Assembly (NCBI GenBank): GCA_028673005.1 | Contig: CM054117.1 | Coordinates: forward strand, 54,497,370-54,561,369 | DNA length: 64,000 nt | Source: Tanypteryx hageni | Taxonomy: Eukaryota; Arthropoda; Insecta; Odonata; Petaluridae | Direction: 5' to 3' | In this document: positions 43,890 to 54,516 of the stretch, piece by piece | Position numbering within the stretch: the stretch's first letter is position 1 | Layout of the letters: each line of letters begins with the position of its first letter | Made by a program: the position numbers and the translations under genes | The notes under the pieces: model-generated | Told to the model about the DNA's origin: nothing | The model's input: the letters and a program-made list of their open reading frames with translations, nothing else | Database searches by the model: none

Positions 43890-44176
43890 CAGGGGTGACC
43901 TAAGGTATTTTGACGCCCCGGGCGAGAAAGTGCTCTAGCGTTCCCGTCCGTAAATTTTTGTATAGATATTTTTATATAAACTTACTCATTTATCCATTGC
44001 TCTGTAAAATAATTGATAATGAAAGGAAATAGGAATTCCATGTAAATTTGATATAAATTTGTTTCCAAATTGTATTCACTTGCAAGTAATATACACATAG
44101 ATGATTGATTTAGTGCCCACAATATATTGGCGTCCCGAGCAGCCGCCGTGCTCGCCCCTACTTTGGGCCGGCTCTG
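43890..44176. mobile_element. hAT MITE, 287 bp, exact target duplication
   Basis: Left end CAGGGGTGACCTAAGG, right end (minus strand) CAGAGCCGGCCCAAAG. The flanking 8-bp duplications ATGGTACT at 43882-43889 and 44177-44184 are identical. GC-rich subterminal blocks (CGCCCCGGGCGAG; CCGCCGTGCTCGCCCC). A related right half is at 49058-49182. Confidence 0.9.
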
Positions 44177-44184
44177 ATGGTACT

Positions 44185-47035
44185 TTGCGAAAGGATCGCC
44201 GCCTTAGCTGGAGTTCCTCGCTAGGGTCGGGATAGCAATTAACAGAGTAGCGCCCCCACTTCCTGGCAACTCCTACGGTGAACCAATTTTCTGTCGCCAC
44301 TGCTACCGCGTATCGCAAGGGATCGGAAAAATTTTGCTTAGAAAGTTTCGTGTCATTTTAGTATCTTCCACTTTCCCTTTTCACTCTGACCAAGGAGGAA
44401 ACATTCCCAAACAGAATGCACAACTCGAATTGCAACAATATATAGATACAAATACCTTAATGGGAAGGCGCCCCGGCAAGTCGGCGCCCGGGTGCATTGC
44501 ACCCACTGCACCCCGGGTAGGCGCGCCCCTGATTATTGGGGCTGAGTGAGGCACGAGTGAAATTCGAGCATAAGTTTTATCGTTTTCATAGTAATAAAAA
44601 TTTTAAAATATAATACGTAGAAATATTGTCTGAGCTTTTAAACGCCATAAAAATTAAATTAAAACATTTCAAAATACGGAAGAAGAACATCTTCTTTGAA
44701 TAAAAGATTTAATAAGAAAATGTATGTACAGAGAGAAAAACTGGGAAAATAATAATCTTATTAATGAAAAATATCTTTATATGTGGACATAAAGGCATGA
44801 AGGGATGAAATGCGTTGCACGTAATACATCGGATGTATTGGGTTGTAATCTTTACATGTTTATGGTTGATTACATTAAGTCAATTATGCTTGCAAAAACA
44901 CACACAGGAAAATGAATTATTTCGCCAACTCAAAAACGAATGAAGGAAATTATGGATGAATTCTACCGAAAAGGTTTTAACAGGTTTAATTTTAAACAAC
45001 TCGATTATTTTATGATCCAACAACGGCGTTAATTTGAACCACATTGCCCATCCTTGGCGCTATATATAAATGCGCATAATTACGCATTTGCGATCAAAAT
45101 TAAAACGCGGAACATACGTGAAACGAATTGGGACCCACGGTAATTCACGTTGAAAACCGTGCGAATTCGATTTGTAAATGCATCAGAATTTCCGCGAGAC
45201 CCCGTCGAGAAAATTAGAAAAAAGCAACATTACTACAGTAAACGATTTAAGCCCGAGTTATTTATGTCATTTCACGGACGGACAAGCGGCCCGACGTTTA
45301 TTTATCACCATCCGCGCAATGCATTCCGAACTATCGCTCCAAAATAGCATCATAACTCAATTTCGCCGGACAATTCTTCATCGGACGTATTACTGTCCAT
45401 TCTGATCCACGCATCGCGCATCACGTGACAATCGAACGGGTTCGGGAAAAAAATTCGGCCATTTCGTTGTTTTCCTCCAGCGCGTCGCGGAGCGAGACGA
45501 AACCATAGAAAAATTGAATTAGTTGTAGCAGCCGCGATGAATATTTACGCGGCGTCAAAAAAAGGTCGATTACCTCCCCCTCCCCACATTTTCTTGTTAC
45601 GCGGTGTTTTTCTCCTGGGAGAAAAATCAATCAATGTCGTCCAGTATTATCGCCGCATTATAGGAAAACAATCTACACTGATCGCGCGAAAAGATAAAAT
45701 ATAAACATGATACTTATATAACATAATTTTGGCAATAACTACACCATTATTTTTTTTACATAAAACTAAACCTACCCTCGTACGCGGGTTGTTACTGGGT
45801 CCTATAAATACGTGGTGACGTCTATATGCACCAATGCATGTGTCTACAAAATGTCTGTAAATCAAACCATTTAATGTGTAAGAACGCATATGCGTACACA
45901 GGCACGCACGCGCGCGCACATACATCACAGTAGATTTCGCTCATTATTTTCACAGCTTAGTGTTAATATTCGGTTACTGTAATCAAACGCGGAATTCTAA
46001 AACCAACTGTAGCTAAAGAAAGGCCGCCATTTGTTGCAATCAGCAGTTTAAAGTCGTCAATAAAGCTGAACCAAATGTGATCACGTTATGCGAAATCTAA
46101 TATTCACTCACAGCGTCGGATTAAAGAGTTGGTTTACTTATACAGCAGGTTACATGAAATTTATAACATCAATTGGCTGAGGGCAATTTTCGCCAGACAT
46201 TCATTTTCAACATTTAGTTTCGGAATTCAGCTTTTCATTACAGTATGCGAGTGATGACGATAACCAGTGATTATTAAAACCGGCATCTACTGCACTAGCA
46301 CGGAAATACGTCCATTACTGGGGCATTTGGGAAGCAATATTTAGGCACTCTGAAGCCCCTGGTGTTAAATAATCGAGAGCCTTCCGATCTAAATTTATAG
46401 TAAAACCTCACATAACGACTACTCCATTATGTGGCCCCCTTAACGATCGTTTTTCTATGGAACTGTATAAAGGCTTCACCATAAGTAGACGAAAATAACC
46501 TACCGCAAATATCATGAAAAGTTTTTAACGAATATAAAACAATATTCCTTTGATATATCAAACATCAAAAAATTGAAATGGCAACGAACAAAATGAAAAT
46601 ATTTCTCGATGAAAAATATATTTCTCCGCGTTATTAATTTTAAATAAAAAATAAAAACAATAATTCTTGAAACATTGCCAAGTAAAAATTACACAAATGT
46701 AAAATAAATCAAACTAAAAAAAATATATAAAAGGTATAATAACCATACGAAAGGTAATAAAAATTATAAATGCCACCTTCTGAACTTCTGCAAAATTATC
46801 AACTGTCAGACTGGGATCTATATAACATATCATTTAACTACCATTTTTAAGTTAATACAAGCAAAAAATAAATGAGAATGGAGACTACGGTGAAAATTAC
46901 TCTTTCACCGTACAAAATCAAATATTTAGAGGCACACAAAAGAGGGGAAAACAGATAAAAAAGTAAAAAGTGAAAGAACAGGAGGAAAAAGTGGCGGATA
47001 AAAGATAAAAAAGGAAAAGCAGACTACAACTAATC
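44185..47035. other. gene-free; two solitary transposon ends
   Basis: GC-rich GTGCATTGCACCCACTGCAC ... GCGCGCCCCTG at about 44490-44533 looks like a lone hAT right end. AGTAAAACCTCACATAACGA at about 46399 looks like a lone Tigger-type end. Otherwise unassigned AT-rich sequence with no protein domain. Confidence 0.45.
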
Positions 47036-47430
47036 AGGTTTAGGAGGTGTTATCCCTCGTCAGTGACTTGTTGTCACTCACTCTTATGCACTCACTTAAT
47101 AACACAGAACTAATCCTAAGATGGAAAGTATAAACGGGTTTACGAGATGTTATTCTACGCCAGGGATCCGGAATCACACCGTTGCTAGTAGGTTTGTGAG
47201 TCAGTACGGCTGCAACAGGGACCTACTAAGTAGGTTTTTTGTTTATTTTTAATTTCTTTACTGGAAATTATTCCGCGCGAGAAGCCTGATATCGCACCCG
47301 ATTCCCTGGCGTCGAATAACATCTCTCAAACTCATTTTATCCTTTCTGTCTTAGGATCAGTGCAGTATGATTGAGTTAGTGCATGAGAATGGGTGACAAG
47401 AGGTCACAGACGAGGGATAATTCACCCTAT
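47036..47430. mobile_element. foldback element related to the 9.7-kb repeat
   Basis: The left arm (about 47036-47175; GGTTTAGGAGGTGTTATCCC, CTAATCCTAAGATGGAAAG, GCCAGGGATCCGG) is inverted at about 47290-47430 (ATTCCCTGGCGTCGAATAAC, TTAGGATCAGTGCA, ACGAGGGATAATTCACCC). The same text occurs in direct orientation at 9722-10130. Between the arms is a non-repeated spacer with a T-rich tract. Confidence 0.75.
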
Positions 47431-47464
47431 GCCTGTAAAGGAGTGCTTTTCACATCTTTTAAAT

Positions 47465-47546
47465 ACAGTCGAACCCCGATTTACCGCCACCGTTTGCCTA
47501 TCACTGACATTGGCGCTAAAGCGGGGATGACGGTAAATCGAGATAT
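47465..47546 (+). repeat. lone Tigger-like end
   Basis: TACAGTCGAACCCCGATTTA followed, 60 bases on, by CGGTAAATCGAG in inverse. The CAGTCGAACC start is typical of pogo/Tigger termini. No partner end was found. Confidence 0.4.
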
Positions 47547-49057
47547 ATGCTTGCTCTATGTAATCATAAGATGGAAGTTCTGCTCACAACGATAAATGGT
47601 CGGTATGTGAGGGTGGCACCAAAAAGGGGTACATGAGTACTGTACGTATAAGCAATTCAACCGATTGGCAGTCATACAGATAAAAAATTTTAATAATAAT
47701 ATCTGTGCTAAAAAGGAAAGAATATATGGCAGGCAGAGCAGCAAATAGAAAACCAACAGAATCGCCATCCAGCGAAATTAAAATATTGCGGCACAAAAAA
47801 AGAAAATTTCTTTTCTTCTTAAATCAGCCACTGCTGGCGAGTACGTATTTTCCGAGTCAAATTAATGAACTTGCGCTTCATTACCGCAGGGAACATCGAA
47901 CCATTCCATCCACTGTCCCAGGAGTATCAAACTGCACGGGCGCCGCATAGATAACTTCGAAGTATGTGACGAGCCGCACGCGATAATTCCGATTTATATA
48001 AGGCGCGCCGAGTTTCATAATAAGCCTAAGAATTTTGCTGTAACTTAGGGCAAGCGACTCAAAACGATATATATTTTAATTAAGAACAAATTATCACGCA
48101 AATCCTACACAGTAAACATTGTTATTTTATTTCGTATCTCTCTTTTGCTCCGTTTTTATAAGCGGGCCGCATGTGGCTCGCGAGCCACGTTTTAGATTCC
48201 TGCACTGTCCAATCATTCTACCTTCTTCCTCGTCTATCGAGTTTCGGTGCTGGCAAAGTCATGCAGCGGTTTCGTCCACAGTATTAACATCAGCGTAAAA
48301 TAAAAACGGTTTCCGTGCAAGAGCACTTTCATTATCCGATAAAAAGCTACCTCTCTCTCACTCCTTCCATCCGAATTTGTTTTTCCTCGTTGTACAAATA
48401 AAGGTCCGCCGAGTCTAAATGAATATTGAATATTTAATTAGAGAGCGCAGTCAGTGCCGCCAACACGACGGCAGTAAAACAAATGAGCGTAGCACTTTGC
48501 CGGGGCGAAAACAATTTCCGCCGAATCCGATTGGGCCCAATTTGCCTTCGTCTGTTTCCTTCCATATTTATCGCTCTTTAGATGGCCGAAACTCCAACAG
48601 CTCCGGAAAAATATTTACGAAAAACTTGTATGTTTGGCGATAAATCGTCTGGAGAAACTCTAGATGGTAGGGCGATGTAATTAAATATTCATCTAAATCT
48701 AAACAATGAAGTTTGAGCGTTTCTGGTAATTGGTTTGATTTTATTGCCGTGTTAACCTCCACAGTAGTACGAGCCGAATAAAATGTTGTAATTATTTTTC
48801 ACTCGTTAGCATTGGTCGGGCGTTTCTACGAAACTGATAGGGTTTGGCAAACAGCTCGCTGAAAACGAAACGGTTTATTTTCGCCCTCCTTGAACAAGTT
48901 TGAAATTTTTTGTCGATTTCCTGTACATACCTTATTACATCAGATGTCTATCTGTCTTTATTCAACATTCAGCCACAAAGCAGTTTTACTGTAATTGTGA
49001 GATAAGGTGTTCATTCAATAAACCAAAGAGACGAAGCTAAGATTCTAGCCTGTTCCT
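47547..49057. other. gene-free; lone hAT right end
   Basis: At 48161-48207 the sequence GCGGGCCGCATGTGGCTCGC ... GATTCCTGCACTG resembles the right end of the hAT MITE at 51024-51365, but no left end was found. The rest is unassigned. Confidence 0.45.
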
Positions 49058-49182
49058 CGATATAAATTGGTACCAATATTTGTTCACTTGCAAGTAATGC
49101 ATAGACAAATGATCCGATAGCGCCCCCGAACTTTCGGCGACCCGGGCAGCCACCCGGCTCGCCAGTAGCTAGGGCCGTCCCT
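49058..49182. mobile_element. hAT MITE fragment, relative of 43890-44176
   Basis: TTCACTTGCAAGTAATGCAT, GCGACCCGGGCAGCC and GGGCCGTCCCTG match the right half of the MITE at 43890-44176 in the same order. Left part missing. Confidence 0.7.
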
Positions 49183-49225
49183 GCCAAGGAGGGAGGGAGG
49201 GAGGGAGAGAGAGAGAGAGAGATAT
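49183..49225. repeat. GGGA/GA microsatellite
   Basis: (GGGA)n passing into (GA)n, directly after the hAT MITE fragment. Confidence 0.9.
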
Positions 49226-49750
49226 CAAGGGATGAAATTATTATTTAAACATATGTATGTATGTATGCATGTATTGTTTCGAGATTTATTCCGATATGCA
49301 GTATCTTGATGGAGGACTAATTTTCCCTGGTGGTAAATTAAAAACATGCCTCAGCGAGTGTCATTCTACTTGTATATAATCTAAAAAAATAACATCATTC
49401 TTATTCCTCATTATTTGTCCTATGTTGCGCTTGGATTCATGAGTCCACTGAAATATGTCACTTATTATGCCATTTTTTTAAATCTACTGAATATAATTAT
49501 GCCCTCCGTAGGGCTAATTGGGGCAAACGTCCTGGGCCCAGAGCTTCGACATAACGGCAAGTAAATTTTAACATATGTTGGTGCATGGCGTTAAGGATGC
49601 CCCGCACAGCCCGATTTGCCCCTCATCCCTCTATGGGCGATTCTCCTTTTTAATTCCCCGTTCTCTCGCTTCAAAATGCGAGAAATTCCTGGTTTCACGA
49701 GCATTTGATACAATCACGACGCGTTTCCGGCCACTCACTTCGGTATTATA
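49226..49750. other. no gene recognised
   Basis: Includes a short (ATGT)n run at about 49253-49275. Otherwise unassigned. Confidence 0.5.
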
Positions 49751-50492
49751 CAGGGCGTTCATTTTAAATGAGAACCCATTAAAATTTTTAATAACTTCGA
49801 GTAAAAGAGTGCTGGAGACATGAAATTTAGAAGTAACAACCTTTATCGTCTGACATTACTTACATTGTCACAGATAATGTTGAAAATGACCACCAACATG
49901 TTGGATACATAGCTGAGCACGACGAAGCATGTTCGAAGACGGTCTGCAGCGTGATTGGTGTGATGTTGGAAATGATGTAGAATATGTTCATTTTAAATCC
50001 ATCCAGATTGCGTGGATTGCTGTTGTAGGCATTGTCTTTGATAAAACCCCACAGAAAAAGGTCTAACGACGACAAATCTGGCGGGCATGGCAGCTCTCCC
50101 AAACCTGTGCTAAACGATCCTCAGTCAGAACAGTCGACGAGTGAACACGACTCACAACATTCACATTTCCAGTCTCCTTGAACGTTTTCCATATCATAGA
50201 TTTCGTCGGTACCTTACAACATCAAAATTGCCGATAAAAATCCCCCCGAGTAGTTTTAAACGACTCTGATTTGAAGTAACGTTCCACCATATACACTCGC
50301 TCTTCTACATTGAACGCCATGTTTGTTTATTGCTTGCACTGTGCATGCGCATTCGTAGTTTCGCAGGCTAGCGACACATTGCAAAATCATGCAGACAATT
50401 AAGATTGTTACTTCTAAGTTTCATGTCTCTAACACTCTTTTACTCGAAGCTATTAAATTTTCTACGGGTTCTCATTTAAAATTATCACCCTA
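49751..50492 (-). mobile_element. mariner-superfamily element with internal deletion
   Basis: Long inverted repeats of about 100 bp: the left end CAGGGCGTTCATTTTAAATG, GAGAACCC and the right end, read on the minus strand, TAGGGTGATAATTTTAAATG, GAGAACCC, with AGTAAAAGAGTG and AGACATGAAA following in both. TA precedes the left end. The 742-bp body codes, on the minus strand, only the two ends of a transposase. Confidence 0.85.
49860..50320 (-). pseudogene. mariner-type transposase, N- and C-termini joined by deletion
   Basis: From the ATG at 50320 on the minus strand: MAFNVEERVYMVERYFKSES, TTRGDFYRQF, a stop, then SMIWKTFKETGNVNVVSRVH and LTEDRLAQVW. This is the N-terminal helix-turn-helix module of insect mariner-superfamily transposases (DUF4817-like). 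At about 50105 it is fused out of frame to the C-terminus: PPDLSSLDLFLWGFIKD, ITPITLQTVFEHA. The Asp in SSLDLFLW is the likely third catalytic acid. The middle, with the first two acids, is deleted. Not functional. Confidence 0.85.
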
Positions 50493-51015
50493 TTGAACGA
50501 GCCAAGAACTGATGTGAGCTCGCCATTTTTGAACTAATTTTCTCATACGCTTTCCTCAGGATTATACCGGGACGATATTATGTCACTAAATTCTAAGCAG
50601 CTGATGGTGAATACACCTGCCAATTCGGTAAATGGAATCCATTCCCTCTTCAACTATTACCAGGAAAGCAAACGTGGTGGAATCTCCGTAGCTCGAACTT
50701 CAATGACGGACAAAAAAAGAATAAATAGGAATAAATTCACCGAATACTATTACAGCAGATCCCGCTCAATGCGATCACATTATGTACAATTTAATTGGCG
50801 ACGTTTATATTGACATTATTACCCAGCAAGTAATAAATGACTTTTGACAAGGGGTATCATTACATACACTCAAACGAAAGCCTGCCTTATCGGGTCTATG
50901 GAAAATAACATGATTGATCGATAAAAATAAATTAGAGTGGGTTTTTGGAATTCGACATTCGACTAAAGTAACCGGGTTATAAAATGACCGTTGATGATAA
51001 TAAGCGGCATCGATC
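50493..51015. other. no gene recognised
   Basis: Unassigned AT-rich sequence. Confidence 0.5.
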
Positions 51016-51023
51016 TTCTAGAG

Positions 51024-51365
51024 CAGTGGAGCCCAACATTTTTACATGGCGGGCCGCATTCATGGTTGTGAATGCTTCGGAGGGCCGCATTGGAAGTCAC
51101 GAGAGCTTCTGCGAGCAGGATGAGTGTTTACATTAGAAGTTACCAAGGGATTCTATGGCCTCATATTAGCGAAAATCAAGTCTAAATAAATGACTAGCGT
51201 TAAAGCTCCAACAGAAAAGGTTTTGAGACGATAATTATTCTGAAAAAAATATGAAATTGTCTATATCAAACTTTATCGATCACCTTTTCATCATAGTTTC
51301 GCGGGCTGCATAGAGTGCTCTCGGGGGTCGCATTTGGCTCGCGGGCCGCGGGTTGTGGACCTCTG
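51024..51365. mobile_element. hAT MITE, 342 bp
   Basis: Left CAGTGGAGCCCAACATTTTT and GGCGGGCCGCA; right (minus strand) CAGAGGTCCACAACCCGCGG. This end pair is a familiar hAT type. Flanks TTCTAGAG (51016-51023) and TTTTAGAG (51366-51373) match at 7 of 8 positions. No ORF. Confidence 0.85.
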
Positions 51366-51711
51366 TTTTAGAGGTTCCATCATATGATTTCTGTGGACGA
51401 AATGCTAACAAAGTTGATGCTCCTGGCAGTTTAATTTGAGATAATTGCGTAATCAACAGCCAAGGCTGAAACTAAAGCAGTTTTGTCGAAGGTGGTCGGA
51501 AGAACGGATTATGAGGCAATGAGGCAAATTAAAATGAAATTTTAGGTCTTGAGGAAACCACAAACCAAAGCGTATGCTCTGCTTTGTTCGCCCTAATCTC
51601 TGTAATAACAACGCGTTCCATGCGGGTATCTTTTGAAAAAAACAAACCATATTACGAGTGAGCCTGTCCTTCCGGCTGTGTGGAAGGCATAGTATGCATA
51701 ATTAATGAAGC

Positions 51712-51770
51712 CAGAGGCGGATACAGAAATTTCCCTGGGGATGGCATCACCCCCCTTGAATCCGCCACTG
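51712..51770. mobile_element. 59-bp hAT micro-MITE
   Basis: CAGAGGCGGATACAG at the left and, on the minus strand, CAGTGGCGGATTCAA at the right. Flanks AATGAAGC (51704-51711) and AATTAAGC (51771-51778) match at 7 of 8. It is a very short member of the family of the MITE at 53070-53343. Confidence 0.8.
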
Positions 51771-51778
51771 AATTAAGC

Positions 51779-52389
51779 TTGAGCAATAAAATATTTAGTT
51801 TTAACTCCCGGTGCGGTTATTTCCTTGTCCGCTTAAATTTCGATATGGTTTTAAAAAGAAAACAGATATGCAAATTAACACTATTTCAGGATAAAAAACT
51901 AGAAGCCACAGGAAATAGGGTTTAAAAGAATGTATGCTTGATTGAAAGAAACCGTCGCGTAATTCACGCAAGTCCCAAGCAAAGTACATATGAGTCATGG
52001 ATCAAATAAGTAAGAAGACAGGGATAGATACCTGCATTGAGCGCGTCACATTATCCGTTCCAACCATCTCGACTCTCTTAACAGATGAATTACCCCTTGA
52101 TGAAGAAATAAAAAAGCCATCCTATCGCGGAGAAATCCCCAATTTAGACCCGATCCGTGCTCGATTCGGGCTATTCTTCGACTATGTGCGTGCATTCCGA
52201 TCTCTTTTGTGCGCGGGTGCTCCCCGTGCGGGTTTCGACAGTGGCACGTGGAAGACCTTGAAACTAAAGGTCACATGAAGTTTTTCACAGATAGATTATA
52301 AATAGGGTGGTATTTAGGGGTAACATAGTGGACGGAAATTGTGGCACGTGGGAGGACTTCCTTTGGTCGGATGATTTTCTTGGAGCTAT
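51779..52389. other. no gene recognised
   Basis: The open frame at 51997-52278 (93 residues) shows no domain I know. Unassigned. Confidence 0.45.
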
Positions 52390-53395
52390 AATTAACAGAA
52401 ACGAGAAGGAAAAGTATATTCCATAAATGGACAGGGATTTCAAAGACGCTCTTAACTATTATTATACGAGCTTGGGAGAAAAGGATATGGCTTTTTAATT
52501 GTTGTTAGGCGTTCTTTACAATAAGTAAAAACAAAGTAGGGATGCACACGGGTTTCCCGTAGTACAGAAGTGCTTTTCGTGAAATTCGCCGTATTATGAT
52601 CGTATACTAATGCATTTGCTTTGAAATGAGAAAATTATTTTTTCCTTATATTATAGTAGCCCTGCTTTTTAGATCCGTTCTAAACACGTTCATTTCGTTT
52701 TACCATTCTATTCTCGGCATACAAACGAAATTTCTTTGAAATCGGTTCAGCCAATACCTTCGAAGTTTGTAGTTACAGAAAATTTTTTTAATCGATACCT
52801 CGCAGATCATATAAGGGCTAGGGAGAGAAAAATATGGTTTTAAAATTGTCGTTTGCCTATAGAATTGTCGTAGCGATTGATATAAACAAAATATGTGATG
52901 TTATGCTTGGAATTTTCTCGAATTATCTCCGAAACTATAAGTCGTTATTATATGGTCTCACGGACCATAAGGATCAATCGTACTTAATTTAATCAAAATC
53001 CGTCAAGTGGTTCAAGAAATGAAAGTTATGACAGACAGACGGATGGATAGACGAGACATGCCCATAAGGCAGGGGCGGATCCAGAAATTTCCCAAGGGGG
53101 GGGGGGGGCGATCGCCTCAATGACCCCTCTCCCCTCTTGATTCCACCTCTGCCGACGATCATAGATTTTGAAAATCCCTACCCCATCAGAATCTTCCATT
53201 TCCTTGACATACAGACTTAATCTTTGGTGTAGAAACCGAGATTGTTGCGAGGAATGAATTTAAGAGTGCACCCAGTGGAGGACAATGGGATCGTCCAAGG
53301 GGAGGGCGATCGCCCTATCGCCCTGTCCTTGGATCCGCCACTGCCAAAAGGCGTTCTGATAATATCGCTTCGCTGGTGAAGAACGTCTCAAAAAA
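52390..53395 (+). mobile_element. R1 repeat, interrupted by a hAT MITE
   Basis: Starts at AGAAGGAAAAGTATATTCCA, TAAATGGACAGGG, has R1 interior text (ATCATATAAGGGCTAGGGAG, CTCCGAAACTATAAGTCG), the GACAGACGGATGGATAGACG block and the 3' hairpin (AAGGCGTTCTGATAATATCG, CTTCGCTGGTGAAGAACG). The hairpin is split from its upstream part by the MITE at 53070-53343. A stretch at about 52520-52700 is not shared with other copies. Confidence 0.7.
53070..53343. mobile_element. hAT MITE, 274 bp, nested in R1
   Basis: CAGGGGCGGATCCAGAAATT at the left and, on the minus strand, CAGTGGCGGATCCAAGG at the right. Flanks CCATAAGG (53062-53069) and CCAAAAGG (53344-53351) match at 7 of 8. Contains a run of 13 G residues at about 53096-53108. 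A remnant of the same family with a C11 run is at about 59321-59345. Confidence 0.9.
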
Positions 53396-53504
53396 TCGCC
53401 ATTTATGTCAACCATTTTTACATTGCTATCTCTTTAATTTCACTAACGATTTGCTGATTTATCAAGAACAAGTAGTAACAAACCGATTGTTTCAGAATGC
53501 AAAT

Positions 53505-54510
53505 GGTGAATTGCAGGGTAACTTGTAGATGTAGATGTATTAGATTCCTAAAACAAAATTATGAACATAGGAAGGACAAGGAGGCAGTAAATAATAATAA
53601 TAATTCAGTGGCGCGCGAGGCATCGTTACGTAGTAATAGCGATAAACTAAAAATCATAACGGTTAACTGTCGCAAAAAAGAGGCCGAACTTGAACATCTT
53701 ATTCGTAGTCCACGTGCTGATGAAATGATAGGTACAGAAAGTTAGCTAACAGCGAACATAGCCAGTCAGGAGTTCTTTCCTCGTGACTTTAGCGTATTTA
53801 GAAAAGATCGATGTATCCGGTCGTGTGGTGAAGTCTTTATAGCAATTAGCAATAAATACTAAAGTTACCAAATACATATTAATGACGACGAATTCGAGTG
53901 TTTGGTGTAGTGTGAAAGGGAACGACTGTAAGACTGTAAATATATGCGCCTTTTATAGACAACTAAATGCGAGCGTGGAAACTATTTATTTTATAGAGAA
54001 ACAAGTGACGACGCTAAATTCGTTTAATAATGATAAAGTAATTATAATCGGAGACGATATCAATCCTCTGTCAATTGATTGGAGGCGTAATTGCTTTGTG
54101 GCAGAGAGCGTGAATCGTGGCTTTATTTGAAACATTCGGTAAAAACTCATTCTATCAGCTAGTGAGATTTCCCACGAGATTTAATAATATATTAGATTTA
54201 TTGGCTACTAATATCCCTGATCGTATGAATATGGCATCAGTTGCTGAGGGAATAAACAATCACAAGGCAGTGTACGAGGAGTTTCATTTAAACATTGAGA
54301 AACAGATTAAGGCTAAAAGAAAGCTTAATGTATTCGCCAAAGTCGATTTCACAAGATTTAGGTATTTTCTGCGAAATAAATACACTAATTTCTGCGAGGT
54401 AACAGATATTTCAGACGCGGAAGAATCCTGGTGCATATTCAGATATGATGCGAGAGTGCACAGATAAATTAAATCCAAGCAAACTGAAGCGTGAAAATGC
54501 AGCACCTATT
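53505..54510 (+). pseudogene. LINE-A endonuclease region with a mosaic 5' join (plus)
   Basis: First comes a piece of LINE-A tail (GGTGAATTGCAGGGTAACTT then GTAGATGTAGATGTA, 53505-53540), then RFLKQNYEH from the ORF2 C-terminal region, fused at about 53568 to RKDKEAVNN from the ORF2 N-terminus. The endonuclease follows in pieces: KLKIITVNCR, MIGTES-stop, SVWCSVKGND, VNICAFYRQLN, IIIGDDINPLSIDW (GGDFNLP degraded), FPTRFNNILDLLATNIPDRM, GINNHKAVYEEF (the SDH motif degraded), FTRFRYFLRNKYTNFC. Several stops; inactive. It ends at KRENAAP near 54510, where the inverted LINE-A begins. Confidence 0.85.
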
Positions 54511-54516
54511 ACAACC

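Noticed and set aside
45900..45930. CRISPR-like or regulatory repeat in the CACGCACGCGCGC tract
   Set aside because: It is a short alternating purine-pyrimidine simple repeat with no spacers.
51997..52278. 93-residue open frame
   Set aside because: Reasonable composition, but no domain, no splice context and no similarity I can name.
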